64,000 bases of DNA from Anaerolineaceae bacterium UBA5404 (GCA_002409625.1 DHNY01000013.1:2610-66609); one strand, 5' to 3'. Positions 44,062 through 53,366 are shown, numbered from the stretch's first letter. Numbers and translations are program-made. Notes: generated from the sequence alone by a model not told the origin.

Positions 44062-45699
44062 TTAGCTCTCAACATCAAAATCGCTTAAATAACCTAATCG
44101 CGCCAGGGTTTTTTGCACTTTCTCCAAGCCGCCGGCTTTAATAACAACCGCGACCGGTCCCAGGGAATCCCCTAGCCATGCCTTGGCTTCGGATTGCTTT
44201 AGAGCTTGCAAAATGTCTGGTGATTCCAGGCGCAAGACGGTGAGGGTTTCCATTTGAGCTTCTGTGCCATGTTCTTGCCATCGACTGAGCGCTTTCACCA
44301 GGTTTGGCGGTGGCGCGCTTTTGCCATATTTGCGCAACAAACTTATCAGATGGTGGGTGCTCAAGCCCACCTTGGCTGCTTTTGTGAGCGATGCCGGTGT
44401 TATTTGATAACTGGAAGCTTCGGGGCCAAGCTCCAGCCACTCAGCAAACCGTGCTATTTGATAGCGGGCGATTGGCGCGGTTTTATCACTCATCGTGATG
44501 TGTCCGTTTGGGTGAGCGATAAGCGCCTCTTCTTCATCAGCTATTTTCTCATGAACCGAGATGCCATCCAAGGCTTTTATGGCAGACTGCATGGAAAAGA
44601 ACAACTCACCTGCCTCATCTTCATAAACACGGGTCAAGCCCAACCAAAACATCCATTGACAGATAAAAAAGCGCAAAAAATGAGGCTCAACATCTTGCCA
44701 GCTATCTATGCCACGCAAAAGTGCCCCTGTCCTCGCGGAGTAAATCAACCACACATCATAGTCCACGCCTTGGCGTAAAAAGTCCGGTTCAATCTCTTCC
44801 ACAACGCGCACAAAGTCTTTCAAGCTAAACCATTCACCCACCGGAAGTGCCTTGAGCAATGTCAAAACCTTGCGCCGTGTCGGCAAAGGATCGTTACGCC
44901 AACTGCCCTCGCAACGCAACTCAGGCGTAAGGCGCAATTCATTAAACACTTTGGCATTCGCCCAATTAGCAATCAACCAAGCTAAGCTTTCTGCCCGCGA
45001 TCTTTCAAGAAGTGCCCGTGCCAGGTCTATTGGCTTTCCATCCTTACCCAAAAGCCCCAAATCAGCAGCCAGTGCCTTTAGATAAGCCCAATAAGGCTCA
45101 GGCTTTGCTGATTTTGCCAACAAACGCGGCGCGTCACCCAAACGCAAAGCAGCAAACAAAGTGCAAAAGTCGTCTACCACTTGATATGCGTGGTCCTTTT
45201 GCGCATCAATCGCCGGGGCAGTCTCAGCTTTTAGCCGTTTTTCAATTGCCAGATTCTCTTTTTCTGGGACCTCGGGCAACAATGTTAAAAATTCCGTGGG
45301 AATGTAGCAGATTTCAAGCAGTTCATCGTCTTTGCGGATGAATTCCCGCCCAATTAAAGCACGGTAATAAAGCAGTTCAGCAGTAGAAGCAGGAAAAAGC
45401 CAAGGTTGTTCGCGTTCGCGCTTACCCGGTCCCATGGAGCGCAAATCGCCATATTTCCTGGCAAAACGAGACCACGGTAGTTGTCCGCCAGCCTGCTTTA
45501 TATCTGCCAAAGCTTCCTTCGCCAAGGCAGGCAAAGCCTGATAAAAATCATCGAACAATGCCTCTTCCAACAGCAAAGTTGATAAAGATTTTGCCACCGC
45601 GCGTTTGTCTGCACCTTGGGCAGGCACAGCCCAAAGATCCGCCAAATGGCTGAGCATTTTTAGGTCATAACTTCTAAGCAGGGTGTGTAAATCAGGCAT
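44062..45699 (-). CDS. Stand-alone XPB/Ssl2-associated domain (Helicase_C_3-like) protein
   Basis: The 545-residue protein has no Walker motifs. Residues about 395-500 (EALIAHPNGHITM, ARYQIARFAEWLELGPEASSYQITPASLTKAAKVGLSTHHLISLLRKY, PPNLVKALSRWQ) fit the Helicase_C_3 domain found N-terminal to XPB-type helicases, where it contacts DNA. The first half is helical (LHTLLRSYDLKMLSHLADLW) and like the winged-helix repeats of the same group. A separate helicase may be its partner; none is in the window. A TATACT box lies 7 nt before the ATG with no Shine-Dalgarno. Confidence 0.75.
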   Translation of the reverse strand: MPDLHTLLRSYDLKMLSHLADLWAVPAQGADKRAVAKSLSTLLLEEALFDDFYQALPALAKEALADIKQAGGQLPWSRFARKYGDLRSMGPGKREREQPWLFPASTAELLYYRALIGREFIRKDDELLEICYIPTEFLTLLPEVPEKENLAIEKRLKAETAPAIDAQKDHAYQVVDDFCTLFAALRLGDAPRLLAKSAKPEPYWAYLKALAADLGLLGKDGKPIDLARALLERSRAESLAWLIANWANAKVFNELRLTPELRCEGSWRNDPLPTRRKVLTLLKALPVGEWFSLKDFVRVVEEIEPDFLRQGVDYDVWLIYSARTGALLRGIDSWQDVEPHFLRFFICQWMFWLGLTRVYEDEAGELFFSMQSAIKALDGISVHEKIADEEEALIAHPNGHITMSDKTAPIARYQIARFAEWLELGPEASSYQITPASLTKAAKVGLSTHHLISLLRKYGKSAPPPNLVKALSRWQEHGTEAQMETLTVLRLESPDILQALKQSEAKAWLGDSLGPVAVVIKAGGLEKVQKTLARLGYLSDFDVES

Positions 45700-45706
45700 C
45701 GTCTTG

Positions 45707-45712
45707 AGTATA
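45707..45712 (-). promoter_or_regulatory. -10 box for leaderless transcription of the XPB-domain gene
   Basis: TATACT on the minus strand is followed after 7 nt by the ATG at 45699. Confidence 0.55.
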
Positions 45713-45735
45713 CATCATGACGAATGGGCTTGGAC

Positions 45736-46401
45736 TTATTGTTCAATTTTGATGCTGCGCAAGCCTTCGATTTTGGAAATTTTTTCCACCAAATCTTCCA
45801 CGCTTTCAGTTTTTCTGAATTGCGCCACAATGGTGATACGCAAACGTAAACTGCGCGTGCTTTTGCGCACTGAAAAAGAGATTAACTTTTCAGCAATTTC
45901 AGTCATGGTTTTGCGCACATTGCGTATAACGCCATCTTCATAATCCACATCCACCACAATATTGCGGATTAAGTTGACCCGAACAAACTTTTTCTCAACA
46001 ACATTGATTAGGGTCAAAATGATGAGCATAAAAACCGTGGTAATAACGCCCACCACATAATAGCCAAAACCAACAGACAAACCCACAATCGCCATCGTCC
46101 AAAGCGTTGTCGCTGTGGTGAGCCCTTTGATGTTGAAGCCATAACGCAAAATAGCACCAGCGCCGAGAAAACCGATGCCCGAAACGACCTGCGCGGCAAC
46201 TCTGGTGGGATCCGAGCCAAAGGTCGCTCCCATCTCAACAGAAATAATCGCCGCCAGACAAGCCCCCAACACCAAAATCATGTGGGTGCGCAAACCGGCA
46301 GGCTGACTGTCTCGCTCACGTTCAAAACCAACCACACCACCCAATAGCACAGCAAGGGATAAGCGGATGAGTATGTCAGTTATGTGAGTTTCTCCAATCA
46401 T
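45736..46401 (-). CDS. MgtC/SapB-family membrane protein
   Basis: The 221-residue protein has four to five membrane segments in the first 135 residues with the family core RLSLAVLLGGVVGFERERDSQPAGLRTHMILVLGACL and RVAAQVVSGIGFLGAGAIL, then a cytoplasmic ACT-like domain (about 140-221). MgtC proteins are linked to Mg2+ homeostasis and regulate ATP synthase or transporters in some bacteria. No clear Shine-Dalgarno is seen. It lies 36 bases upstream of the XPB-domain gene but that gene has its own promoter. Confidence 0.92.
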   Translation of the reverse strand: MIGETHITDILIRLSLAVLLGGVVGFERERDSQPAGLRTHMILVLGACLAAIISVEMGATFGSDPTRVAAQVVSGIGFLGAGAILRYGFNIKGLTTATTLWTMAIVGLSVGFGYYVVGVITTVFMLIILTLINVVEKKFVRVNLIRNIVVDVDYEDGVIRNVRKTMTEIAEKLISFSVRKSTRSLRLRITIVAQFRKTESVEDLVEKISKIEGLRSIKIEQ

Positions 46402-46637
46402 AATGTCACTTTCGTATGGCTCATTTGGGTAATAGATTTTACCATGCTTTTGCCCCGTCTAATTCCTTGGTTGCTTAGCAATGCTTTTACATCCGGCTTT
46501 CGATGCCAAAAAAAGAGCTTTATTCATTTAAAAGAATTAAAGAATTTTAGAGCAAACCATTGGATTAAAGCCCAGCGGCTGTTTTTTCAAGCAGGGCGGA
46601 TGTTTGTAAGGAAAGAAAAAAACTGCTTGCAGAATCC
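46402..46637. other. Intergenic region, AT-rich
   Basis: About 236 bases between two leftward genes. No ORF, RNA fold or terminator with a T tract was found; it must hold the mgtC promoter. Confidence 0.4.
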
Positions 46638-47186
46638 TTATTTGGGCTCAAAGTTTTTCAGCAGGTCTTTAACCAGCTCAAAACAATCTTCAATCTCATC
46701 CGGTTTGGCAAAGACCTGAAAAGCCCAGAAGTTGTTTTCAGTTCGGCTGGGGTCTTCATGATAAACCAAGATTTCTTTGCGCTCAAACTCAACCTGTCCC
46801 GGCGGATCATTAAGATAGTAGTAAAAAGCTTTCCCATTGATGTTGAGCTCATACCTTCCACCGTAGGGTCCGTTTCCACTGCCCAGCAATTCCTGAAATC
46901 GACAAGACGAAAGGTTTTGTGAGCGCAAACCGGAAAGACCGAAATCGTTTTCCTCTATACCCCATTCTTCTGCGTCGAAATCAAGCGCAAAAGGCGGGTT
47001 TAGAACAATTTCTGGGTGAGGATCATAAGAAGATGTCTCTTGTGATGCTGTTTCACTATCTGCAGAGTCAGGATCTATGGGCGTATTTAGCACAGGGGCT
47101 GGTATCGCACTCTTGCAAGAGACAAGCACTAAGATCGCCATGAATATCACAAGAAAAACAGGGCTTTTTTTGATTGAATTTGCCAT
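46638..47186 (-). CDS. Small lipoprotein of unknown function
   Basis: The 182-residue protein has a lipoprotein signal (lipobox LVLVSC, about residues 17-22), a Ser/Asp/Thr-rich acidic linker and a compact domain with LSSCRFQELLGSGNGPYGGRYELNINGKAFYYYLNDPP. Two Cys after the lipobox may form a disulphide. No family is recognised. AGGAG lies 4 nt before the ATG at 47186; the ATG at 47189 is too close to it. Confidence 0.7.
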   Translation of the reverse strand: MANSIKKSPVFLVIFMAILVLVSCKSAIPAPVLNTPIDPDSADSETASQETSSYDPHPEIVLNPPFALDFDAEEWGIEENDFGLSGLRSQNLSSCRFQELLGSGNGPYGGRYELNINGKAFYYYLNDPPGQVEFERKEILVYHEDPSRTENNFWAFQVFAKPDEIEDCFELVKDLLKNFEPK

Positions 47187-47352
47187 CATACTCCTTTGGC
47201 AGGTCAAAAGCTAAGCTCTCAAAGGTCAAAATAGCTCAGGCACCGCTCATTAACTTTCAATGATTTATGAAAGCCACATAATAATTATACTGGTCTTAAA
47301 AAAACAAAAAAGCTATTTCCTTTTTTATTCGCGTATCGCTTCATTTGCCCCT

Positions 47353-47382
47353 AAAAAAACCGCCTGCTTTCACAGGCGGTTT
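47353..47382 (-). terminator. Intrinsic terminator of the DegV gene
   Basis: A 10-bp stem AAACCGCCTG / CAGGCGGTTT (47357-47366 with 47373-47382), 6-nt loop, followed by TTTT on the minus strand. Confidence 0.88.
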
Positions 47383-47393
47383 GCATTGATTTT

Positions 47394-48260
47394 TTATCCT
47401 TGTGAGGGTGGAAGCGCCGATTCCGCGGCACACACCACGCCAACCAAGCCGCGCCCGGTATGCGCTCCCAGTGCCGTTCCCAAAACCACCTCTGGCTCCC
47501 AGGTCACGTTAAACACTTTTTCCATTGCCGCTTTCAGTTTAACGCCTCCCTCGGAGTTTGCAGCCGTCACAATCTGCGCGCGAAGTTGCGTTCCTGCCTC
47601 GTGATACTTTTGGAGTAAGGCAGGTATTTCTTCAATCGCTTTTTGGAATGAGCGTTTTTTGCTTTTATCGTAGTATTTCCCATCTTGCTGATCCACCTCG
47701 ATAATCGGTTTAATGCCAAGCAATGATGCCAAAAGACCTTTGAGATGGCCAATGCGTCCACCGGCGATCAAATACTTCAAATCGGGCAGCGTAAAGTGGG
47801 AGGTCACCGCTTTTTGGATTTGTGCTAAATGCGCCAATATTTCTTCTCGGGATTTGTTGGCTTTTGCCATCAATGCGGCAGCACGCACCTGCCATGCCTG
47901 TCCTGCTGAAAGGGTGAGCGTATCAACAACAGAAATGTTCGCTTCAGGCACCAACGCAGCGGCTTGTTTGGCAACACCCCAGGTTCCGCTCAATCCAGAC
48001 GAAATGTGAACAGAAATGATATCTGGATCTTCTTTTGCCAGACGTTTGTAAATATCCACCACATCTCCCAAAGATGGCGTGGCGGTTTTGGGCATGCTTT
48101 TGGCTTGATCCATCAAGTCATAAAACTCACGCGCGCCAATATCAATGCCCGCCTGATAAGAAACGCCATCCACCTCTACCTTGAGGGGAAAAACGGTTAC
48201 ATCCAAATCCCGATATTCTTCTATGGTGAGATCCGCACCACTATCACATACAATTTTCAT
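47394..48260 (-). CDS. DegV-family fatty-acid-binding protein
   Basis: DegV (FakB-like) proteins bind a fatty acid and present it to a kinase. The 288-residue protein has the two-domain EDD fold: IVCDSGADLTIEEY at the start, the FPLKVEVDGVSYQAGIDI strand, TATPSLGDV, the acyl-carboxylate site SVHISSGLSGTW near residue 87, RIGHLKGLLASLLGIKPI near residue 167 and the C-terminal LGTALGAHTGRGLVGV. No fakA is adjacent. AGAGGACAATT precedes the ATG; two possible promoters with a dyad between them lie upstream. Confidence 0.93.
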   Translation of the reverse strand: MKIVCDSGADLTIEEYRDLDVTVFPLKVEVDGVSYQAGIDIGAREFYDLMDQAKSMPKTATPSLGDVVDIYKRLAKEDPDIISVHISSGLSGTWGVAKQAAALVPEANISVVDTLTLSAGQAWQVRAAALMAKANKSREEILAHLAQIQKAVTSHFTLPDLKYLIAGGRIGHLKGLLASLLGIKPIIEVDQQDGKYYDKSKKRSFQKAIEEIPALLQKYHEAGTQLRAQIVTAANSEGGVKLKAAMEKVFNVTWEPEVVLGTALGAHTGRGLVGVVCAAESALPPSQG

Positions 48261-48313
48261 AATTGTCCTCTGTCTTCATATTGACTTTTTTGCATTATCA
48301 AGAAAAGTCCGCA

Positions 48314-48350
48314 CTATTATAGCGCACTCATTGAGTACGCTCTATTATAG
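48314..48350 (-). promoter_or_regulatory. Tandem -10 boxes flanking a dyad upstream of degV
   Basis: CTATTATAG occurs at 48314-48322 and 48342-48350 (TATAAT on the minus strand in each). Between and touching them is a dyad AGCG-n-ACTCA-n-TGAGT-n-CGCT (48321-48341). A regulator bound here would touch both -10 boxes. Confidence 0.55.
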
Positions 48351-48423
48351 TTTTCTATATTCACTTTACATAGCTTAAAGCTTCTTAAAATGACACAGCT
48401 CATCAAAGACTGGCGGTTTGTCA

Positions 48424-50967
48424 TCACTTTCGTAACGAATTAAACCAGGTGTTTATCACCTTTCGATTGCGTTTCTCAAGCGTCTGTGACATTTCCTGAA
48501 TTTTGCCTAATATATCCTGCAAATCCCATCCGCGATCCAAAATGAGTTGTTTCACCAGCGTGTTGGTGTCTGCTGTCATAGTGGTTTGGGTAAGCATATC
48601 CACCAAGTGCCAGGGTGAATGAGCCTGCGCCAAAACATCCATGGTAATCAACTCAAGGCGCCTTAGAACCTCTTTCATCATTTTTTGCCCTGTTTCCAAG
48701 TTGCTCGATTCGATGTAAATGCGGTTAATGGGTTCTGTGCCAGAAGCACGCATACGCAGGTAATGATGGTCATCACCACTTTCATCTCGCAACTGCATCT
48801 CAACCAGTTCATAGCGAATACCGCCCAGATAGTCCACGGTCAAGCCAGCTATTTTGGGGTGGCTAAGGCCTTCATTTTGAGCTAAATCAAGATAGTAGTT
48901 AATGAAACCTTCTTTGGCTTCGAGTGGGGCGTCAACATCAGCCCTACCGGCATGCGAACTTGGATCTGTGGAGGTGCCAAAGCTTTCCCAAAGACCAGGC
49001 AAGCTCACCAGTTCATCCCAGATTTCCTGCAGAGAATTCAATGGCTTTTCTTCACGGGTGCCATAATAAGCAACCATGTCCATTACCAAAATGTTTGCCC
49101 AGGGCCCGTCCTTATCCAAAACGTGGCCACGCGTGGTCAATCCGGAGCTTTCTTCGCCACCGATTAAGATTGAATCGCGCCAATTTTCAGGCAATTCCTT
49201 CAAAAAGTTGTAGGCATTATCTGTGCGACGGATTTCTTCAATGTACTTGATACCCACCGGTACTGCGAAAGCATTTTCAAGCGCGCGGGTTTTGATGTCG
49301 CCAACACGGCTTTTATATGCCACTGCCCCAACATAACCGGGCAAAGCGCCTGGTTTGGGTTTGTTGTGCTCATTGCCGGCGATCATACCCGCCAATGGCT
49401 CTAAAAGTGGCGAGCCGGTTTGGGTGGCAATAACACGCCCTGTTAAACCACGATCAAGACCTAAATAGCGCAGAAGCATGGGCAAAATTTGATTAGGTCT
49501 AAAATAGGTGCCGTCACAGTCCACAATGCCGTAACGATCCGCATCGGTATCCATACCCATGCCCAAATGCGCACCGGTTTTTACTACGGTGTCCTTTAGC
49601 AGCTGGTTGAAAGGCTCCTCAGGATTAGCATAATCCTGACCGCCAAGCTCGGGATCCACCTCAGCATGAATAACCGTAAAGCGCACGCCGGCTTCGCCAA
49701 TCAAACGGGTTAGATAATCGCGTCCGGCACCGTGCATTTCATCCACCACGACCATTTTGTCTGCAAAATAAGTGCGAATGCGGTCAAAATCAACAGGAAT
49801 GCGCGCGTTGCCATTGCCGTTGTTCTTGATCCAATGCACATAATTATCCAAGGGGTCAAATCCGGTAACCAAACCACGGGCTTTTGCCGCCCGGATGTCC
49901 GCCTGGCCACCGGCAGCGTCTATCAATTGCAATTCATTAATGCGAAAGGCAATAAAATCGGTCACATTGGTTGGCGCGGGATAGCCCAGACGCGGGTTAA
50001 ACTTGATGCCCTGCCATTCAGGTGGGTTGTGGCTGGCAGTGGCAACAATCAAGCCTGCCACATCATCCTGCGGTAAAACATCGGTTTCGTAGAATGAGAG
50101 CGCAGGTGTTGGCACATCACGCGTACCAATATCCAGCCTAAAACCATTGGCAAGACAGGTCTCAGCTGCCCATTGGGTTACCAGGTCGGCATTGGCGCGG
50201 GTGTCATGCCCCAAAACCACACGTCTGCCAGAAAGATTCTCTGCGCCAACAAACGCCGGCACATTTTCGTTGTTCATAAAGTCACAAATCGCCTGCACCA
50301 CTTGCCGGGCGCGGGTTTCGGTAAAATCATTGCCCCATCTTCCGCGCACACCAGAGGTGCCAAAGCGCAAATACTTGCGGTCATAAATCTCACGCAAGAG
50401 CCCTTTTACACCTGCCAAGCCAATCAAAACAGGGTCAGCAGTTCGCAGGCGCATAGCATACAAACGCTCATAAATATTGCCAATTTGAATAACCCGATAT
50501 GCCATTAAACGGTCTGGGTCCTGTTTGTGATCCAGCGTTTCCAAAAGCGGGAGTATTTCAAAGGCGATGTCTTCTTTTAGGCTGTCAAAGATGGGTGAAG
50601 TTAGATAAAACCGCGCCAAATCGATTGCCTTGCGACGCATTTGCGCGCTCTTTGGGACATAATCCTCATCGATTTCCTTGCGAAAAGCCTCGCCTTTGCT
50701 GTCTTTTGGCAGAAAAAGTTCCAAACGACCTTGCGTTCCAGTGGCGGCAAGGCTGAGCAACAAACTCAAAATGCGTGAGCTTGTGGTCCGGTCTTGCCCC
50801 AAAAGGGCTGTATTGGATTGCAGCCAAAGTTCCAGCTCGTCCAGAAAAGCGCTCATATCCGCGATGGCAGGTTGCCAAAGCTCCGCTTTATCGGCAACTA
50901 AAATCGCCCGGTTAAGGCGATTAAATCGAAAAGGTATTTGTGTCACAAAAGGTTTGTCATTAATCAT
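48424..50967 (-). CDS. Phosphohexomutase (phosphoglucomutase/phosphomannomutase type) with N-terminal extension
   Basis: The 847-residue protein belongs to the alpha-D-phosphohexomutase superfamily, which moves phosphate between C1 and C6 of a sugar. After about 195 mostly helical residues of unknown role come the catalytic motifs: KYLRFGTSGVRG near residue 200, the phosphoserine loop VATASHNPPEWQG near residue 310, the metal loop GMDTDADRYGIVD near residue 470, the sugar loop ILIGGEESSGL near residue 605 and the phosphate loop MRASGTEPINRIY near residue 750. The last 70 residues are an extra helical tail. TGGAG precedes the ATG. GlmM lies upstream, 20 bases apart. Substrate not determinable. 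Confidence 0.9.
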   Translation of the reverse strand: MINDKPFVTQIPFRFNRLNRAILVADKAELWQPAIADMSAFLDELELWLQSNTALLGQDRTTSSRILSLLLSLAATGTQGRLELFLPKDSKGEAFRKEIDEDYVPKSAQMRRKAIDLARFYLTSPIFDSLKEDIAFEILPLLETLDHKQDPDRLMAYRVIQIGNIYERLYAMRLRTADPVLIGLAGVKGLLREIYDRKYLRFGTSGVRGRWGNDFTETRARQVVQAICDFMNNENVPAFVGAENLSGRRVVLGHDTRANADLVTQWAAETCLANGFRLDIGTRDVPTPALSFYETDVLPQDDVAGLIVATASHNPPEWQGIKFNPRLGYPAPTNVTDFIAFRINELQLIDAAGGQADIRAAKARGLVTGFDPLDNYVHWIKNNGNGNARIPVDFDRIRTYFADKMVVVDEMHGAGRDYLTRLIGEAGVRFTVIHAEVDPELGGQDYANPEEPFNQLLKDTVVKTGAHLGMGMDTDADRYGIVDCDGTYFRPNQILPMLLRYLGLDRGLTGRVIATQTGSPLLEPLAGMIAGNEHNKPKPGALPGYVGAVAYKSRVGDIKTRALENAFAVPVGIKYIEEIRRTDNAYNFLKELPENWRDSILIGGEESSGLTTRGHVLDKDGPWANILVMDMVAYYGTREEKPLNSLQEIWDELVSLPGLWESFGTSTDPSSHAGRADVDAPLEAKEGFINYYLDLAQNEGLSHPKIAGLTVDYLGGIRYELVEMQLRDESGDDHHYLRMRASGTEPINRIYIESSNLETGQKMMKEVLRRLELITMDVLAQAHSPWHLVDMLTQTTMTADTNTLVKQLILDRGWDLQDILGKIQEMSQTLEKRNRKVINTWFNSLRK

Positions 50968-50987
50968 GGTTTACTCCAAATAGTCAA

Positions 50988-52460
50988 TTATGCCTTGGCA
51001 ATCAATCCGCCATCAGCCACATTCAAGACTTCAATTTTACTCCCAGCGGGCGTACCGGTTTCCGCTTGCACCAACTCACAAATTTCCCAGGCGATTTTCG
51101 CCAGCTCATCCGCCGTATGACGGGTGTCTGCTTCAAGCATTAAACGGTATTTATCTTCCGTGCCAGAATAACGGGAATTAATTTCCACCAAGCCGGGCAG
51201 GTTTTCGCGCAAGGTTTTAAAACGCTCGCTCAAGGCTTTTAAATCATCCAGGGGAATCTTTTTGGCAACATCACATGAAGCCACCATCTGCGGGTATTTT
51301 TGAATGCGGTCTGCCAGGCTAGCCAAGCGTTGTTCGCCCGACTCCATCATCACGCGCAAAACAAACAACATGGTGCGCAAGCCATCTCCGGTGTGGTGAT
51401 TTTGATCCAATAAGATAATATGTCCGCTCTGCTCACCACCCAATCCCAATTTGGTCTTGGTGCGGGCTTCTTCCTGAATTTTTTGCAGTGCCTCGGTCAC
51501 ATATTTATCACCAACTTCTGTGGTCTTGAGTTTAAAACCTTTGCTCTGGGCGTATTGCTTCAATGCGCCATTTGCCATAACCGTGGTTACCAGCGTATCA
51601 CCAAGCAGCATATCCTCTTTGTGTAAACATTCCGCCAGAATCGCAAGCATATGATCGCCGTCAATCAGGCGTCCAAGTTCATCCAGGAAAATGACACGAT
51701 CAGCGTCACCATCAAAAGCGACTGCCAAATCCGCGCCATGTTCTTTCATCAAGGCAGCAAGTTCAGCTGGATTTGAGCGCGCGCGTTCAGACCCAGAACG
51801 AACATTAATTGATTTGCCATACCGTTCAACATTAATCGGCACAACATCAGCGCCCAAAATTTGTAAAACGCGTGGGGAAATCCGGCCTGCCGCGCCATTT
51901 GAACAATCCATCAAAATGCGCTTGCCATCAAGCTTCAATCCGCGCTGACTTGATAACAAATCACGCACGTAGCGGGCATGCAAATCGGACCTGTCAAACA
52001 CTTTGTTTTCGTCCATCTCTGGGAAGACTTCAATATCTGTTCCCTCCAGCACCGCTTCAATTTCCAGCTCCTGCTCAAGGCTCAATTTGCTGCCCTGACT
52101 GTTAAAGAACTTAATCCCATTTTGATCGGCAGGATTGTGGGATGCCGAAATAACCACACCAGCAGTGGCTTGATAATCCTGGGTTAAGAAAGCAACCCCG
52201 GGTGTAGGTAGGATGCCCAAATCCCAAACGATGGCGCCGGTTGCGGTTAAACCCCGGGTGAGGGCTTCTTGCAATCTGGGACCAGACTCTCGTGTATCGC
52301 GTCCGATCATAAAGATGGGTTGCTCATTTATCGCGTCTGCATCGTGTCCTAAAACGGTTCCAACCGCGTAACCAAGACGGGTCATAAAAGCTTCTGTCAT
52401 GGGGTGTTGACCGTAGGTACCCCGAATGCCATCCGTTCCAAAAAACTTTATTGTTTGCAT
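50988..52460 (-). CDS. glmM: Phosphoglucosamine mutase
   Basis: GlmM converts glucosamine 6-phosphate to glucosamine 1-phosphate for UDP-GlcNAc and wall synthesis. The 490-residue protein has FFGTDGIRG at the start, active-site VISASHNPADQNGIKFF near residue 102, metal loop AFDGDADRVIF near residue 248, sugar loop LGGEQSGHI near residue 335 and phosphate loop NSRYSGTEDKYRLM near residue 430. The ATG at 52460 has GAAGG upstream and gives the family start; the frame back to 52472 adds four residues. It is 12 bases after the EEP gene and 20 bases before the second mutase, so these three form an operon. Confidence 0.94.
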   Translation of the reverse strand: MQTIKFFGTDGIRGTYGQHPMTEAFMTRLGYAVGTVLGHDADAINEQPIFMIGRDTRESGPRLQEALTRGLTATGAIVWDLGILPTPGVAFLTQDYQATAGVVISASHNPADQNGIKFFNSQGSKLSLEQELEIEAVLEGTDIEVFPEMDENKVFDRSDLHARYVRDLLSSQRGLKLDGKRILMDCSNGAAGRISPRVLQILGADVVPINVERYGKSINVRSGSERARSNPAELAALMKEHGADLAVAFDGDADRVIFLDELGRLIDGDHMLAILAECLHKEDMLLGDTLVTTVMANGALKQYAQSKGFKLKTTEVGDKYVTEALQKIQEEARTKTKLGLGGEQSGHIILLDQNHHTGDGLRTMLFVLRVMMESGEQRLASLADRIQKYPQMVASCDVAKKIPLDDLKALSERFKTLRENLPGLVEINSRYSGTEDKYRLMLEADTRHTADELAKIAWEICELVQAETGTPAGSKIEVLNVADGGLIAKA

Positions 52461-52472
52461 AATCACCTTCAA

Positions 52473-53366
52473 CTATCTTATTTCGATATCTGCCACAACC
52501 GGCAGGTGGTCTGAAACCCGTCGGGTCAGCTCATCATCAATAACATGGCAACTGTAACTCACCAAACGGTTTGCCGGTGCAAAATAAATATGGTCAACAC
52601 TTCCCGCATTGCCATGCGTGGGAATGTCATTCTCGGGCACCAGGCGCACGAAATTGTTATCTTCAACCAAGTGGTTTTTGAGGGTAAATTCATCCGGCTT
52701 GGCATTAAAATCGCCCATCAAAATGATCGGTTCGCCGGGAATGAGCACATGTTTTTCAATCAGACCCAAGACATTCAAAATCTGCTTTGAGCGCGCCATT
52801 TCTGCTGACTGAATGGTTTCTTCCCAAGCGTTTTCACCACGTTCGCCTACAAGTGTGGTAAGGTGCAAGTTGAGCACAAAAGGAAATGGTGCGTTTTTAA
52901 GGCGGGTAATAATCACGTATCGTGGATCAGTATCGCGTGTGCCTTCATAGCGAACTGGCTGAAAAACCGGCACATTGCGTGGCACACCCGTTCTCTCAGT
53001 ATCGCCAAGGCGCGCGAATGGCATATGCGAGAATACTGCATTCCCTTTGGACCAATCCCACCAGTCATTAAACAGACCTTCAACCATCAAGGCTTGTTTC
53101 ACCTGTAAATGCTGTTTCATTGAAAGGGTTTCGCCATAAAAAGCGTGTCCGAATTGCGCGTCGTAGCGGATGCGATCCGTCATGCTATGTAAATGCCCGT
53201 CGCCATCCAGATACTGGGCGATTTCCTGCACACCTAGCACATCCGGTTTAACACGGTTGATAAGTTCGGAAATCGCTTCCGATTTATCATAACTTTCCTG
53301 GGGTGAACCCCGGTAATTTTTGATTCCGCCACCCAGGTTAAGGGTCATCAGACGAAGTTTGAGCAT
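52473..53366 (-). CDS. Endonuclease/exonuclease/phosphatase (EEP) family protein
   Basis: The 297-residue protein has the EEP fold metal and catalytic residues: MTLNLGGG at the start, DVLGVQEIAQYL near residue 42, LNLHLTTL near residue 167, ILMGDFNAKPDEF near residue 218 and the C-terminal SVDHIYFA and SDHLPVVADIE. The family covers DNA exonucleases, sphingomyelinases and inositol phosphatases; the target here is open. No signal peptide. First gene of the glmM operon; TGG-TATAAT lies about 33 nt upstream. Confidence 0.88.
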   Translation of the reverse strand: MLKLRLMTLNLGGGIKNYRGSPQESYDKSEAISELINRVKPDVLGVQEIAQYLDGDGHLHSMTDRIRYDAQFGHAFYGETLSMKQHLQVKQALMVEGLFNDWWDWSKGNAVFSHMPFARLGDTERTGVPRNVPVFQPVRYEGTRDTDPRYVIITRLKNAPFPFVLNLHLTTLVGERGENAWEETIQSAEMARSKQILNVLGLIEKHVLIPGEPIILMGDFNAKPDEFTLKNHLVEDNNFVRLVPENDIPTHGNAGSVDHIYFAPANRLVSYSCHVIDDELTRRVSDHLPVVADIEIR

